A stretch of DNA of 49,809 bases, from assembly GCA_945903305.1 (NCBI GenBank), contig CAMDOA010000015.1, positions 1 to 49,809 on the forward strand, given 5' to 3'. Position numbers and translations under genes: made by a program. Below are positions 35,228 through 45,641 of this stretch, piece by piece. The stretch comes from Chitinophaga pinensis. Lineage in GTDB: Bacteria > Bacteroidota > Bacteroidia > Chitinophagales > UBA10324. The notes under the pieces were generated by a model, which saw only the letters and a program-made list of their open reading frames with translations, was not told the origin of the DNA and made no database searches. Position 1 is the stretch's first letter; every line of letters starts with the position of its first letter.

Positions 35228-36319
35228 TTACTTCCTGAACAGTTTGAGAATCTCATCGCAAATCAATTCATCAGCATTGTGCATTGCGAGTCCCAGGATA
35301 TTTTTTTTTAGGTCAGTTAATTTAATTTCATCATTCAAAACTGAAATCGTAGTTGCAACTAATTTTTCTTTTGCTTCTACATCCTTCACTAACACTGCAG
35401 CATTTTTATTCACCAATGCCATTGCATTTTTTGTTTGATGGTCTTCCGCCACATTGGGTGATGGAACCAGCACTGTTGCTTTTCCCAATACACACAACTC
35501 CGAAATGCTCAATGCACCTGCACGACTGATTACAAAATCAGCAGCACCATAAGCCATGTCCATGCGATTGATGAAATCAAAAACTTTTACATCCGAATTT
35601 GTAACTGCGACTTCTTTTGCTTTTGCGAAATAAGTTTTTCCGGTTTGCCAGATGAGTTGACTGTTATTGGTACTGAAAGCAGAAATATTTTGTGCAATGG
35701 ATTCATTAATTGTTCTTGCACCCAAGCTTCCGCCGATTACTAAAATTGTTTTTTTATTTGGTTGCAATTGAAAAAAATCCAGCGCTTCTTCTTTTGAGAT
35801 TGTATGTTTCGTAACATCTTTTCTCACTGGATTTCCAGTGAGTACAATCTTTTTCTCACTGAAAAATTGGTTCATTCCTTCGTATGCCACACAAATTTTC
35901 TTTGCTCTTCTTCCCAGAATTTTATTGGTGATTCCTGCAAAAGAATTTTGTTCCTGAATCAAAGTTGGAATTCCCTGCAACGATGCGGCAAACATAACCG
36001 GACCACTTGCATACCCACCAACACCCACCACCACATCGGGTTTAAACGACGAAATAATTCTGCTTGCCCTCCATAAACTGTTCAGCACTTTGAACGGAAG
36101 AATAAAATTTTTTAAATCAAGTTTTCGCTGCAAACCTGCTATCGGCAATCCGATAATTTTGTAACCCGCAGCAGGAACTTTTTCCATTTCCATTCTGCCT
36201 TCCGCGCCGATAAATAATATTTCAACTTTCTCGCCGAGGCGATTTTTAATTGCGTTCGCAATAGCAACGGCAGGGAAAATATGTCCGCCTGTTCCGCCAC
36301 CACTGATGATTACTCTCAT
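35228..36319 (-). CDS. murG: Undecaprenyldiphospho-muramoylpentapeptide beta-N-acetylglucosaminyltransferase
   Basis: A 363-residue GT28 glycosyltransferase that adds GlcNAc to lipid I to make lipid II on the inner membrane face. The N-terminal glycine loop SGGGTGGHIFPAVAIA is at 6-21. The second glycine-rich loop (VIGGSLGARTINES) is near 195-208, and the UDP-GlcNAc-binding motif of the C-terminal domain (DFVISRAGALSISEL) is near 263-277. It lies between ftsW and murC on the same strand, 67 and 42 bases away respectively. Confidence 0.97.
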   Translation of the reverse strand: MRVIISGGGTGGHIFPAVAIANAIKNRLGEKVEILFIGAEGRMEMEKVPAAGYKIIGLPIAGLQRKLDLKNFILPFKVLNSLWRASRIISSFKPDVVVGVGGYASGPVMFAASLQGIPTLIQEQNSFAGITNKILGRRAKKICVAYEGMNQFFSEKKIVLTGNPVRKDVTKHTISKEEALDFFQLQPNKKTILVIGGSLGARTINESIAQNISAFSTNNSQLIWQTGKTYFAKAKEVAVTNSDVKVFDFINRMDMAYGAADFVISRAGALSISELCVLGKATVLVPSPNVAEDHQTKNAMALVNKNAAVLVKDVEAKEKLVATTISVLNDEIKLTDLKKNILGLAMHNADELICDEILKLFRK

Positions 36320-36386
36320 TAGAGATTAAAAATTAAAAATGAAAGATTAAAATATTTGATGCTACCACCGATACAAATTCTGCATA

Positions 36387-37538
36387 CTATTCACTGATGA
36401 ATGGCTCTTCTCCCTTTTCATTCTGCTCCACAAACCTGCTCACACTTAGAATTATTCCGATTGCCAAGCTGGTGAACCACAATGATGTACCTCCCATACT
36501 GACTAATGGTAGTGTAACACCTGTTACCGGAAGCAAGTTGGTAACGACAGCCATATTAATCATTGCCTGAATAACCAATGCAAAACTTAACCCGACCGCG
36601 AGGAAGGCGCCGAATGCGCCCGGGCACTTGACAAAGAGTTTTATACATCGCAGTAAAAACATGATGTAAATAAAAAGTATCAGGAAGCCGCCGAACAATC
36701 CATATTCCTCAATGATGATGGAAAAAATAAAATCGGCATATGGGCTTGGTAAAAAATTTCGCTGTGTACTGTTGCCCGGACCTTTACCAAAAAAACCGCC
36801 TTGTGCAATGGCTATTGTTGCCTGCTGTACCTGATAACTTCCTTTTGGGTCATTTGCAAAATTTTCTATGCGACTTTTCCAAGTATAAACACGCGCTTTG
36901 AATGGAGTATATAAAGCAATGAGTATAATAAAAGTAAGCACCAGTAAACCTCCTCCGAGTGTAATAAAAATATATTTCATACTCACTCTTCCAATGAACA
37001 TCAGTAGCAAACAGGTGGCAAATAAAATGGCGGCTGTTGAAAGATTAGATGGAGCAATGAATGCGCAAGTGATTAACGGGGGAACCATAACCGGTACAAA
37101 TCCTTTCCAGAAATCTTTTATTTTCTCCTGCCTCTTGGATAATACCCTTGCCATATACATGATGAGCGCCAATTTTGCTAAATCAGAAGTTTGAAACGAC
37201 ATGTTGATTATTGGAATAGTGAGCCACCTTCTTGCATCATTTATTTCTACTCCGAAAAAAAGTGTAACTAACAATAATGGAAGCGTGATAAATAATAACA
37301 ACAATGAAATGCGTGAATAGAATTTATAATTCACTAAATGGGCGAGATACATCAGGAACAAACCGAAAGCAAAAATGCCAAAGTGTTTTATCAGGTAGTA
37401 TTCTGTATTTCCTCCCTGATACTTAAACGCAAGCGAACCAGTACTACTATAAACTGCTAGCATGGAAATAAGCGTGAGCACAATCACGATTAACCAGATA
37501 AACCGGTCGCCCTTTGTTCTGTTGAATATTGCCTGCAC
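36387..37538 (-). CDS. ftsW: Peptidoglycan polymerase FtsW (SEDS family)
   Basis: A 383-residue integral membrane protein with about ten helices. FtsW polymerises lipid II with FtsI at the septum. Visible landmarks include an Arg-rich cytoplasmic start, MYLAHLVNYKFYSR, WKSRIENFANDPKGSYQVQQATIAIAQGG (near 220-248), and GNSTQRNFLPSPYADFIFSIIIEEYG (near 254-280). The last of these carries the SEDS core with a conserved catalytic-type Asp. The start codon is GTG at 37538; there is no nearby ATG. It follows murD after a 139-base spacer, the longest inside the cluster, which holds repeat words. Confidence 0.93.
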   Translation of the reverse strand: MQAIFNRTKGDRFIWLIVIVLTLISMLAVYSSTGSLAFKYQGGNTEYYLIKHFGIFAFGLFLMYLAHLVNYKFYSRISLLLLFITLPLLLVTLFFGVEINDARRWLTIPIINMSFQTSDLAKLALIMYMARVLSKRQEKIKDFWKGFVPVMVPPLITCAFIAPSNLSTAAILFATCLLLMFIGRVSMKYIFITLGGGLLVLTFIILIALYTPFKARVYTWKSRIENFANDPKGSYQVQQATIAIAQGGFFGKGPGNSTQRNFLPSPYADFIFSIIIEEYGLFGGFLILFIYIMFLLRCIKLFVKCPGAFGAFLAVGLSFALVIQAMINMAVVTNLLPVTGVTLPLVSMGGTSLWFTSLAIGIILSVSRFVEQNEKGEEPFISE

Positions 37539-37644
37539 TCTTTAGTTCGTTATTAGTAGATTAGTTAATCAGTTACTGGTAATTGCTGATTTATTCAAAT
37601 GCTAATTTGTAAATAATCAATTCATTGACAGCTTGTATTCAAAT

Positions 37645-37657
37645 AACTAATCAACGA
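37645..37657 (-). repeat. Dispersed intergenic 13-mer, copy B
   Basis: On the minus strand this is TCGTTGATTAGTT, identical to the copy at 31461-31473. The same spacer (37539-37677) contains TAGATTAGTTAATCAG (37558-37573), so GATTAGTTA and TAACTAATC form a perfect 9-base inverted repeat across the spacer. Confidence 0.45.
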
Positions 37658-37677
37658 GTTAACTTGAAACTGCCTAT

Positions 37678-39021
37678 TTATTCAGGAAGGGAATTTACTA
37701 CCTGTTTAAATTTCTGACCGCGCTCTTCGTAGTTTTCAAACAAATCGAAACTCGCACATGCTGGGGAAAGCAAAACTGCATCACCTTCATTTGCAAAATG
37801 CTGCGCTGCTGCAATTGCATCTTCCATGCTTTCAGTATTTACAATTAAGTCAACAGATTTTGAAAATGCCTCGTGAATTTTACGATTGTCTTTTCCCAAA
37901 CAAACAATGGCTTTTACTTTTTCACGAACAAGGTCAGTGATTTTTGAATAATCATTGCCTTTGTCTACTCCACCTGCAATCCAAACAACTGGTTGCTCCA
38001 TGCTTTCCAAAGCATACCAAACAGAATTCACATTTGTAGCCTTTGAATCGTTGATGTAAACGATTCCTTTTTTGTAACCGGCTTCCTCTAAACGATGTTC
38101 AAGTGAATGAAAATCGCTCATAGATTCCCGAATGACTCCTTCTTTTAGGCCGATTGAAGTGGCTGCAAGTCCTGCTGCCATGGAATTGTACACATTGTGT
38201 TTGCCGCGAAGGCTGAGTTGGTTAAGGTTCATGGTGGTGGTGTTTTGATTATTGTTTATGAAAAGTTTTTCGTTGTTGGCGTAGGCTCCCTCAAGGATTT
38301 TTCGTTCAAGACTGAATGGGAGTTTTTTGGCTGAGATATTATGTTGTGATAACATATAAGTAAGATAGAAGCTATCTGCTCCGTAGATAAAGTAGTCTTT
38401 TTGGGCAAGGGTTTGAGCAATCCGAAACTTAGCGGCTGCATATCCCTCAATTTTATAATTATATCGATCCAAATGATTCTCGGTAATATTCAGCAGCATG
38501 GCGATGTGTGGGTGGAAATCATAACAATCTTCTAATTGAAAACTGCTTATCTCCATTACATAGTAGGCAGCATCGCGCTCAGCAACCTGACGAGCGAAGC
38601 TGTAACCGATGTTGCCAACCATCGCAGCATCCAATCCGGCTTTAGTCAGAATGTGATGTGTGATAGATGTGGTTGTTGATTTACCATTGGTACCGGTGAT
38701 GGCAATGATTGGAGAATTAGTATAGCGAGCTCCGTATTCAATTTCAGAAATGATTGGTATTCCTTTCGATTTTATTGTTTGTATCAATGGAACCTTCGCA
38801 CTGATGCCCGGACTTTTAATAACTTCTGTTGCCTTCAGAATTTTTTCTTCCGAGTGATTATTTTCTTCGTACGGAACATTGTTTTCAATTAATACTTGTT
38901 TGTACTTGTCTTTTATTTCTCCCTTTTCAGAAACAAATACATCAGCTCCCTGCTTGATGGCAAGCAATGCTGCACCAATTCCACTTTCCGCCGCTCCGAG
39001 TATCACTATGAATGGTTGCAT
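37678..39021 (-). CDS. murD: UDP-N-acetylmuramoyl-L-alanine-D-glutamate ligase
   Basis: A 447-residue ligase that adds D-Glu to UDP-MurNAc-L-Ala. The start is ILGAAESGIGAALLA; the ATP loop GTNGKSTTTS is at 110-119. The NITENHLDRYNY, LEHRLEEAG and NDSKATNVNS motifs of the central and C-terminal domains are present. It is eight bases from the preceding mraY stop. Its order (mraY-murD-ftsW-murG) is that of the common bacterial cluster. Confidence 0.97.
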   Translation of the reverse strand: MQPFIVILGAAESGIGAALLAIKQGADVFVSEKGEIKDKYKQVLIENNVPYEENNHSEEKILKATEVIKSPGISAKVPLIQTIKSKGIPIISEIEYGARYTNSPIIAITGTNGKSTTTSITHHILTKAGLDAAMVGNIGYSFARQVAERDAAYYVMEISSFQLEDCYDFHPHIAMLLNITENHLDRYNYKIEGYAAAKFRIAQTLAQKDYFIYGADSFYLTYMLSQHNISAKKLPFSLERKILEGAYANNEKLFINNNQNTTTMNLNQLSLRGKHNVYNSMAAGLAATSIGLKEGVIRESMSDFHSLEHRLEEAGYKKGIVYINDSKATNVNSVWYALESMEQPVVWIAGGVDKGNDYSKITDLVREKVKAIVCLGKDNRKIHEAFSKSVDLIVNTESMEDAIAAAQHFANEGDAVLLSPACASFDLFENYEERGQKFKQVVNSLPE

Positions 39022-39028
39022 TAAATTT

Positions 39029-40288
39029 CTATCTGAGTTTTAGCGTGATGATGGTGAGTACTGCGAGCATGATTCCAACAATCCAGAACCGCGTTACAAT
39101 TTTTGGTTCAGGATAATTTAATTTCTGATAATGATGATGAAGCGGCGACATTATAAATACTCTTCTGCCTTCGCCATATTTTCTTTTGGTGTATTTGAAA
39201 TATGCGACTTGAATAATTACTGAAAGATTTTCTACCAAAAAAATTCCGCACAGAATCGGAATCAATAATTCTTTGCGTAGCACTAATGCAAGTGTGCCAA
39301 TGATTCCGCCGAGCGCAAGCGAACCGGTATCGCCCATGAAAACCTGCGCCGGATAGGTATTGTACCAGAGGAAACCAATGCAGGCTCCAATGAGCGCTGC
39401 CAGAAAAATCACCAACTCACCTGAGTTGGGTATGTACATGATGTTTAAATAATTCGCTGTGTTGATGTTGCCACTTACATAGGCGAACACACCAAGCGTT
39501 GCACCAATAATAGCAGAAGAACCTGCTGCGAGCCCATCAATTCCATCAGTAATATTGGCACCATTTGAAACTGCGGTGATAATAAAAATTACAACTAATG
39601 TGTAAAGTATCCAGGTGTATTTTTCTAAATCATCATTAATCCATGTAAGTAGTTTTGAATAATTGAATTCATGATTTTTTACAAATGGAATGGTGGTGAT
39701 TGGCAAATGCACATCAACAAATTTTGCCGATACACTTGTATCGCGTTCAGTTGCGGTTTGAAACTCGCTCATCTCAATTCGTTCAGCCGGATTAATTTTT
39801 ACAATCTCTCTTCGAACAGTAACCGAATCAGAGAAAGTGAGAATTAAGCCGACTACTAATCCAAGAATTACCTGACCAATGATTTTGAATTTTCCGGCTA
39901 ATCCTCTTTTATCTTTTTTGAAAACTTTTATACAATCATCAATGAATCCAATTAAGCCTAACCAGATGGTGCACACCAACATGATGATGATATATATGTT
40001 ATGCAGTTTTGCAAACAGCAATGTGGGAATCAAAATAGCAGCGAGAATAATGAGCCCGCCCATTGTTGGCGTGCCTTGTTTTTTTAATTGTCCTTCTAAT
40101 CCAAGGTCGCGAACAATTTCTCCAACTTGTTTTTTCTGTAAGTATTGAATTAAAGTTTTACCAATGATTAATGAAATAATTAACGAAGCAATAATTGCAA
40201 ATCCTGCGCGAAACGAAATGTATTGAAAAACTCCTGCTCCCGGAACATCGAAGTACTGATTCAGATATTGAAAGAGATAGTACAGCAT
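39029..40288 (-). CDS. mraY: Phospho-N-acetylmuramoyl-pentapeptide transferase
   Basis: A 419-residue integral membrane enzyme that transfers phospho-MurNAc-pentapeptide to undecaprenyl phosphate, giving lipid I. Catalytic landmarks include Asp117-Asp118 in [16 protein letters not shown], the [10 protein letters not shown] motif (245-254) and [10 protein letters not shown] (319-328). An insertion of about 70 residues (about 155-225), mostly hydrophilic, separates helices after the first half and makes the protein longer than the roughly 360-residue E. coli enzyme; this is a Bacteroidota-typical feature as far as I recall. Its ATG shares one base with the murE stop, so the two are probably translationally coupled. 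Confidence 0.97.
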   Translation of the reverse strand: MLYYLFQYLNQYFDVPGAGVFQYISFRAGFAIIASLIISLIIGKTLIQYLQKKQVGEIVRDLGLEGQLKKQGTPTMGGLIILAAILIPTLLFAKLHNIYIIIMLVCTIWLGLIGFIDDCIKVFKKDKRGLAGKFKIIGQVILGLVVGLILTFSDSVTVRREIVKINPAERIEMSEFQTATERDTSVSAKFVDVHLPITTIPFVKNHEFNYSKLLTWINDDLEKYTWILYTLVVIFIITAVSNGANITDGIDGLAAGSSAIIGATLGVFAYVSGNINTANYLNIMYIPNSGELVIFLAALIGACIGFLWYNTYPAQVFMGDTGSLALGGIIGTLALVLRKELLIPILCGIFLVENLSVIIQVAYFKYTKRKYGEGRRVFIMSPLHHHYQKLNYPEPKIVTRFWIVGIMLAVLTIITLKLR

Positions 40289-41754
40289 TATTTCATTTGT
40301 GATTTAAAAGTTTCATCTAAAACTTGCTTATCATCAAAAGGATGTTTTACTCCTTTAATCTCCTGGTATTTTTCATGGCCTTTTCCTGCGAGAATTATAA
40401 TATCTCCGCTGTGCGCGAGTGATACTGCTGTTTTGATCGCTTCTTTTCTGTCAGCTATTGAAAGCACATTCGGAATCATGGTTAATGGAATTCCGGATTT
40501 CATCTGATTCAATATTTCATCCGGATCTTCGCTGCGTGGATTGTCGGATGTGAGAATTACTTTATCACTCAACTCTGCGGCAACCTGTGCCATCATTGGG
40601 CGCTTGCCATTATCTCTGTCGCCGCCGCAACCAATAATTGTTAAAATCCGCTCGTTATTAGTGCGAATACTTTTTACGGTCGACAATACTTTTTCCAATG
40701 CATCAGGCGTGTGCGCATAATCAACGATGCCTACAATTTTCATTTTATCGGAAATAATAAAATCAAATCTTCCTTCGGCAGGTTGCAAGGCACTGAGTGC
40801 GGTGAGCACTTTTAATTTTTCTTCTCCAAGTAAAACAGCAGCAGAATAAATTGACAATAAATTATACGCATTGAATTCGCCAACGAGGTGAGTGGATACA
40901 TCTACTCCATCAATATTCATCAACAAACCATTAAAAGAATTTTCTAAAATCTTCGCTGTATGATCTGCAGCTGTACTAAGACTATAAGAATATTTTTTAG
41001 CTTTTGTATTTTGAATCATCACGATGCCGCACTTGTCATCAATGTTTGTCAGTGCAAATGCATCTGCTGAAAGATTATCGAAGAGTTTCTTTTTTGCTGC
41101 GATATAATTTTCAAAGGTTTTATGATAGTCAAGATGGTCGCGGGTGATGTTGGTGAAAATGGCGCCGGCAATAGTTAATCCGCTCAATCTGTTCTGATCA
41201 ATGGCATGCGAGCTTGCTTCCATAAAACAATAAGTGCATCCTGCATACAACATGTCTTTCAATAAACGATTTATCTGAATGGCATCCGGAGTTGTATGTG
41301 TTGCTTCAATAACCGAATCATTGATTCTGTTTTCTATTGTCGAGAGTAATCCGCATGGATGGCCAAGTGATTGAAACAACCGATACAACAAAGTGGCAAC
41401 CGTAGTTTTTCCATTGGTGCCGGTAACACAAACAATTTTTATTCTTGCTGATGGTTGATCGAAATAATTATCGGCAATGATTCCAAGTGCTGCGGAACTA
41501 TCCGGTACTTTCAGGTAAGTGATTCCATCTTTTATATCTGATGGGAACTTATCGCATACAATGGCAACCGCACCTTGTGCAATGGCGAGGTCAATATATT
41601 TATGCCCATCAGCTGCAACGCCTTTCACCGCAATAAATAATGAACCTTCCTTTACATCGCGCGAATCAAAAGTGATATCGAGCACATGAATACCTGTGTC
41701 GCCCTTCAATTCCTGAAGATTCACTTTGTATAATATGTCGGAAAGTTTTTTCAA
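40288..41754 (-). CDS. murE: UDP-N-acetylmuramoyl-tripeptide synthetase (meso-diaminopimelate type)
   Basis: A 488-residue ligase that adds the third amino acid to UDP-MurNAc-L-Ala-D-Glu. The ATP loop TGTNGKTT is at 111-118. DNPR at 404-407 followed by SEDP is the motif that marks meso-diaminopimelate specificity, so the wall should be DAP-type. The start is TTG and overlaps the ftsI stop by four bases, so coupled translation is likely. An HTTPD stretch near 155-160 and [12 protein letters not shown] near 340-350 are conserved for the family. It is the first ligase gene of the cluster in transcription order. Confidence 0.96.
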   Translation of the reverse strand: MKKLSDILYKVNLQELKGDTGIHVLDITFDSRDVKEGSLFIAVKGVAADGHKYIDLAIAQGAVAIVCDKFPSDIKDGITYLKVPDSSAALGIIADNYFDQPSARIKIVCVTGTNGKTTVATLLYRLFQSLGHPCGLLSTIENRINDSVIEATHTTPDAIQINRLLKDMLYAGCTYCFMEASSHAIDQNRLSGLTIAGAIFTNITRDHLDYHKTFENYIAAKKKLFDNLSADAFALTNIDDKCGIVMIQNTKAKKYSYSLSTAADHTAKILENSFNGLLMNIDGVDVSTHLVGEFNAYNLLSIYSAAVLLGEEKLKVLTALSALQPAEGRFDFIISDKMKIVGIVDYAHTPDALEKVLSTVKSIRTNNERILTIIGCGGDRDNGKRPMMAQVAAELSDKVILTSDNPRSEDPDEILNQMKSGIPLTMIPNVLSIADRKEAIKTAVSLAHSGDIIILAGKGHEKYQEIKGVKHPFDDKQVLDETFKSQMK

Positions 41755-43865
41755 GTATTGAGTATGATGGTGATAAGCTGACCTTTTAAAATTTTTGTTC
41801 CTGCCTGAAGCGATTGATTTTTTACCATTCCTCTTCCTTCCACTTTTACCTGCAATCCGCTGCTTTCCAATAAATAAATTGCATCGCGCAGGCCCATTCC
41901 TTTTACATCAGGAACAACTCCAGTTATTACCGTTTTGTTGGATGAAGTGAGCTCAACTAATTTTTCATTTGCAATTTGTTGCGCCCATGTTCCTTCTTCA
42001 TTGTTAATAAATGGAATTTCTAATGTGCTGAACAGGAATTTTAAATCGGAACTGAAACCGGTTTTAACAATTGGCAATGTTGCATTGTAGTTAGTCGTGT
42101 CATTCTCCATTGAAGGATGCATATCCAGATTAGTAGAAAAAATATTATCAGCAATTTCTTTGAACACCGGACCGGCAACCGCAGAACCATAATACACTCC
42201 ATTTGAAGGAGCATTAATAACTACTGCAATGGAATATTGCGGAACATCGGCCGGGAAGTATCCAAAAAATGATGATTGATAAACTTTGGTTTTATAACCA
42301 CCCCCATCATTTGTTATTTGAGCAGTTCCTGTTTTTCCGGCAACACTGTAATAGGGATTGAAAAGATTGTGAGCTGTGCCGTGAATAACCACTTCATTCA
42401 ATATTTCTTTTAACGATTGAAGTGTTGCATCACTGCAAATTTTAGGGATGATGATAGTTGGCTGAAATTCTTTTGTTGGTTGCCCATACTCCTGAATGGA
42501 TTGAACGATGTATGGTTTCATCATCACCCCATTATTGGCAACAGCATTGTACAAGGTAAGTAAGCGAAGCGGAGTAATATTCAATTCATATCCAACCGAC
42601 ATCCAAGGGAGTGAAACATTGCTCCAGAATTTATCGTCCACTTTTTTAATGTATGGCTTTTGTTCGCCCGGTATTTCAATTCCAACAGGCTGATCCAATT
42701 GTAAATCGCGAAGGTGCTTTAAAAATTTATCGGGGTTATTGATATAATTCTGATAAATCATTTTTGAAATTCCGACATTGGAACTGATGGCAAAACATTT
42801 TTTAACAGTTACACGCGATTCGCCATGATCTTCGGCATCCTTCATAACCTGCCGGCCATACTGTTTGTGTCCATGTTCAGTATCGATTGTATCCGAAAGT
42901 TTTTTATACCCATCTTCCAATAACGCAAGCATGGATGCGAGTTTAAATGTTGAGCCCGGTTCGTGCGCTTCACCTATTGCGTAGTTGTATAACTCTTTAT
43001 AAGTTGAATCATATTTATCAATACCAAGATTGGCAATTGCTATTATCGCTCCGGTTTTTACATCCATTACCACTACACTCCCATGATGTGCATTGTGCTT
43101 TAACAAAGTTTTCAGCAATGCATTTTCCGCCACATCCTGAATGGATACATCAATCGTGGTGATTATATCTTTTCCGTTTTTGGGTGCCAGTTCATTATCG
43201 TCGTTCACAGGCATCCAGTTGCCTCCAGAAATTTTCTGCATTAATCTTTTTCCCTGAGTACCGTTTAAATCATTATTGAATTTTGCTTCGAGTCCAACAG
43301 GCTTGGTTCCATTGTCTCTTACATAACCAATGGTTCGGTTGGCTAAAACACGGAATGGATAAGCGCGTTTATTTTTTTGTGTAACAATTAATCCGCCTTT
43401 ATATTGACCATCTCTGAAGATCGGAAAGTTTTTAATTTTCTGCAATTGTGTGTAAGAGATTTCGCGCTTTAACAAATGATAACGCTCATTATTTTTTCGT
43501 GCATTGGTTAACTCAAACCGGTAATCGATCGATTTTTTATCATGAAATAACCATGCAAGTGAATCGGCCAATTTTCCAATGGTGGAATTGAAATAGTCAT
43601 TCTCCAAACCTTCGGCTCTTGCATCAAACCGAATTTCAAATCTTGGAAGCGAAGTAGCCAACAAACGATTATCACTTGAATAAATATTTCCGCGGTCGGC
43701 GGGAATAGCCACATATCTGGTGGTTAAACTATCAGCCATGGCACGCCAGTAATTACCTTCCACATTTTGAATCTGAAAAATTTTCCAGAGAATTGCGAGC
43801 GCAAACACAACCATCACAATAAATGAAAAGGCAATTCTCCAGTAGATGTCGCGCTTAATTCCCAT
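41751..43865 (-). CDS. ftsI: Septal transpeptidase (class B PBP, FtsI/PBP3) with C-terminal PASTA domain
   Basis: A 704-residue bitopic protein with one membrane helix at about 12-30 that crosslinks septal peptidoglycan. The transpeptidase core has Ser305-x-x-Lys308 (STFK), SSN (361-363) and KTGT (511-514), the three penicillin-binding motifs. The N-terminal pedestal domain lies at about 45-220. Residues about 648-704 form one PASTA domain (VPDVKGMGLRDAIYLLESSG). A PASTA domain in a Gram-negative FtsI is typical for Bacteroidota. It overlaps ftsL by 11 bases and murE by 4. Confidence 0.95.
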   Translation of the reverse strand: MGIKRDIYWRIAFSFIVMVVFALAILWKIFQIQNVEGNYWRAMADSLTTRYVAIPADRGNIYSSDNRLLATSLPRFEIRFDARAEGLENDYFNSTIGKLADSLAWLFHDKKSIDYRFELTNARKNNERYHLLKREISYTQLQKIKNFPIFRDGQYKGGLIVTQKNKRAYPFRVLANRTIGYVRDNGTKPVGLEAKFNNDLNGTQGKRLMQKISGGNWMPVNDDNELAPKNGKDIITTIDVSIQDVAENALLKTLLKHNAHHGSVVVMDVKTGAIIAIANLGIDKYDSTYKELYNYAIGEAHEPGSTFKLASMLALLEDGYKKLSDTIDTEHGHKQYGRQVMKDAEDHGESRVTVKKCFAISSNVGISKMIYQNYINNPDKFLKHLRDLQLDQPVGIEIPGEQKPYIKKVDDKFWSNVSLPWMSVGYELNITPLRLLTLYNAVANNGVMMKPYIVQSIQEYGQPTKEFQPTIIIPKICSDATLQSLKEILNEVVIHGTAHNLFNPYYSVAGKTGTAQITNDGGGYKTKVYQSSFFGYFPADVPQYSIAVVINAPSNGVYYGSAVAGPVFKEIADNIFSTNLDMHPSMENDTTNYNATLPIVKTGFSSDLKFLFSTLEIPFINNEEGTWAQQIANEKLVELTSSNKTVITGVVPDVKGMGLRDAIYLLESSGLQVKVEGRGMVKNQSLQAGTKILKGQLITIILNT

Positions 43866-44250
43866 TATTGGTTTTAACTATTTTTTTTGGTGGTACTCTT
43901 AATTCCTGTAAGCCGGTGGTTACAACCATTTTACTTACCTCCGACATTTTGCTTGAATATTCCAGTTCGCTTTTTGAAGTAGTGTACTCCCATTTCAATT
44001 CCTTCATTTGTTTTTCAATGGTGTTTGATTCACGAACCGATTTTTCTACCTGATGCGAATTCCAGATATAAATTATTCCCAGAAAGGCAATGAAAAGAAC
44101 AAATGGAAGATTGCGGATAGCAGTTTCGTAACTCACCCACTGACTTACATCCAGCAGATCCATGAGATTCGATTTTTTCTTCCTGCTCTTTTTTTCTTCC
44201 TGAACAGGTTCTGTGTTTCCAATAAGTTCTTCTTCCTTCTCTCTTTTCAA
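43855..44250 (-). CDS. ftsL: FtsL-like cell division protein
   Basis: A small bitopic protein of 131 residues. A Lys/Glu-rich cytoplasmic segment of about 45 residues precedes one membrane helix near 46-64 (LPFVLFIAFLGIIYIW). A predicted coiled coil follows, with heptad-like IEKQMKELKWEYTTSKSELEY (about 80-105). This matches the FtsL-like proteins found between rsmH and ftsI in Bacteroidota. The start is an inferred TTG at 44250, because the nearest in-frame ATG is 29 codons on and would remove most of the cytoplasmic segment. It ends inside ftsI. FtsL sequence is weakly conserved, so the assignment rests on topology and position. Confidence 0.8.
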   Translation of the reverse strand: MKREKEEELIGNTEPVQEEKKSRKKKSNLMDLLDVSQWVSYETAIRNLPFVLFIAFLGIIYIWNSHQVEKSVRESNTIEKQMKELKWEYTTSKSELEYSSKMSEVSKMVVTTGLQELRVPPKKIVKTNNGN

Positions 44251-44254
44251 TGCA

Positions 44255-45157
44255 TTAATTTTTTATTGCTATTCTCAATTTTGCGCTTCTTGCTCTTGGG
44301 TTTTCTTTTATTTCTTCTTCGGTTGCAGTGATTGGTTTTTTATTTACCAGCGTAAATATTTTTTCACTGTGTCCGAATAAATCCTTCTCCTCTTCGCCTG
44401 ATGCATTTCCGGCTTTGAAAAAATTCTTTACCATTCTGTCTTCAAGTGAGTGATAAGTAAGCACCACCATTCTGCCGCCCTTGGCTAATACCTCGCTGCT
44501 TTGTTTCATCAGTTCTTCCAGTGAATTCATTTCCTGATTTACTTCCATTCGCAATGCCTGAAAAACCTGAGCGAGGTATCGTGGGCGATGACCTCTGATG
44601 CAAGAATCTATTCTTGAAATAAAATCAGTTGTGGTTTTGAATGGAGCATTTAATCTTTCCTTCACAATTAATTCGGCCAGTGTTTTTGAATTTCGTAATT
44701 CGCCATAGCTGCTGAAAATATTTTGCAACTGCTCTGCTGAATAAGTGTTCAGAATATCTGCAGCTGTTGTTTCCAATGAAACATCCATTCTCATATCAAG
44801 GTTTGCTTCGTATCGAATAGAAAATCCTCTTTCAGGTGTATCAATCTGGTAAGAAGAAATTCCGAGGTCGGCTAATATTCCATTATAACCATTGGCACTA
44901 TCGGCATCATATACTTTCAGAAAACGATGCAGATGACGGAAGTTTTGTGGAACAAAAGTCAAGCGCTCATCATCAACAATATTTTTAACTGCGTCCTTAT
45001 CCTGATCGAAGGCAAATAATTTTCCGTCTGAATTTAATTGTTCCAAAATGGCACGGCTATGACCACCGCCACCGAAAGTGACATCTATATATTTTCCTGA
45101 AGGATTAATTTCCAAAGCGTTCATACATTCTTTTAGCATTACCGGTTTATGAAACAT
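44255..45157 (-). CDS. rsmH: 16S rRNA (cytosine(1402)-N4)-methyltransferase
   Basis: A 300-residue enzyme that methylates C1402 in the ribosomal P site (also called MraW). The SAM-binding motif DVTFGGGGHSRAIL is near 25-38, the AFDQDKDA acidic loop near 54-61, and ILADLGISSYQID near 94-106. Conserved FRALRME-type text (QALRMEVNQEMNSLE) and SYHSLEDRMVKNFF are present. It overlaps the end of mraZ by 11 bases and precedes ftsL by 4, the normal conserved order. Confidence 0.97.
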   Translation of the reverse strand: MFHKPVMLKECMNALEINPSGKYIDVTFGGGGHSRAILEQLNSDGKLFAFDQDKDAVKNIVDDERLTFVPQNFRHLHRFLKVYDADSANGYNGILADLGISSYQIDTPERGFSIRYEANLDMRMDVSLETTAADILNTYSAEQLQNIFSSYGELRNSKTLAELIVKERLNAPFKTTTDFISRIDSCIRGHRPRYLAQVFQALRMEVNQEMNSLEELMKQSSEVLAKGGRMVVLTYHSLEDRMVKNFFKAGNASGEEEKDLFGHSEKIFTLVNKKPITATEEEIKENPRARSAKLRIAIKN

Positions 45158-45620
45158 TTCCGGTTCCGTTAATTTTTCCCATTACCTGTTCTGCGAGTTT
45201 CACAAAATCACGAGGTTCATCATCCATTTGCGATTGATACAATTTCTTACTCCATACTTCAATGCGGTTAGAGTAAGCGAACAACACCGCATCTTTTTCT
45301 ATTCCTGCATAATCCAATAATGGTTTTGGCAGCAACACACGACTGTTGGCATCTAGATTTAATTCGGTTGCACCACGATAGAAATAGCGAACAAAATCGC
45401 GATTGTCCTTCATGTATAAATTCAGCTTGTTCAACTCAGTGGTAATAATTTCCCATTCATTGTACGGATACAAAACCAGGCATTTTTCGAAGCCGCGATT
45501 GATAACTAATTTATCATTTGCCTCTTTTGGTAACTGACGCTTTAATCCGGCTGGAATCATCACACGGCCTTTTGCGTCCATGCTGATTTCAAATTCGCCG
45601 ATCAAGTGTGTTTGCTTCAT
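45147..45620 (-). CDS. mraZ: Transcriptional regulator MraZ
   Basis: A 157-residue DNA-binding protein that represses the dcw promoter in E. coli. Two AbrB-type swapped-hairpin halves are visible, each with a D-x-K-G-R or D-x-N-S-R core: SMDAKGRVMIPAGLKR near 13-28 and NLDANSRVLLPKPLLDYAGI near 88-107. It is the first gene of the 13-gene cluster, and probable MraZ sites lie 42-65 bases before its ATG, so autoregulation is likely. Confidence 0.96.
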   Translation of the reverse strand: MKQTHLIGEFEISMDAKGRVMIPAGLKRQLPKEANDKLVINRGFEKCLVLYPYNEWEIITTELNKLNLYMKDNRDFVRYFYRGATELNLDANSRVLLPKPLLDYAGIEKDAVLFAYSNRIEVWSKKLYQSQMDDEPRDFVKLAEQVMGKINGTGNVS

Positions 45621-45641
45621 TGCAGTTTATCGAGTGCGGTT

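Noticed and set aside
29941-45620. The absence of murF, murB and ddl from the dcw cluster as an anomaly
   Set aside because: This gene set and order is, as I recall, normal in Bacteroidota, where those genes lie elsewhere.
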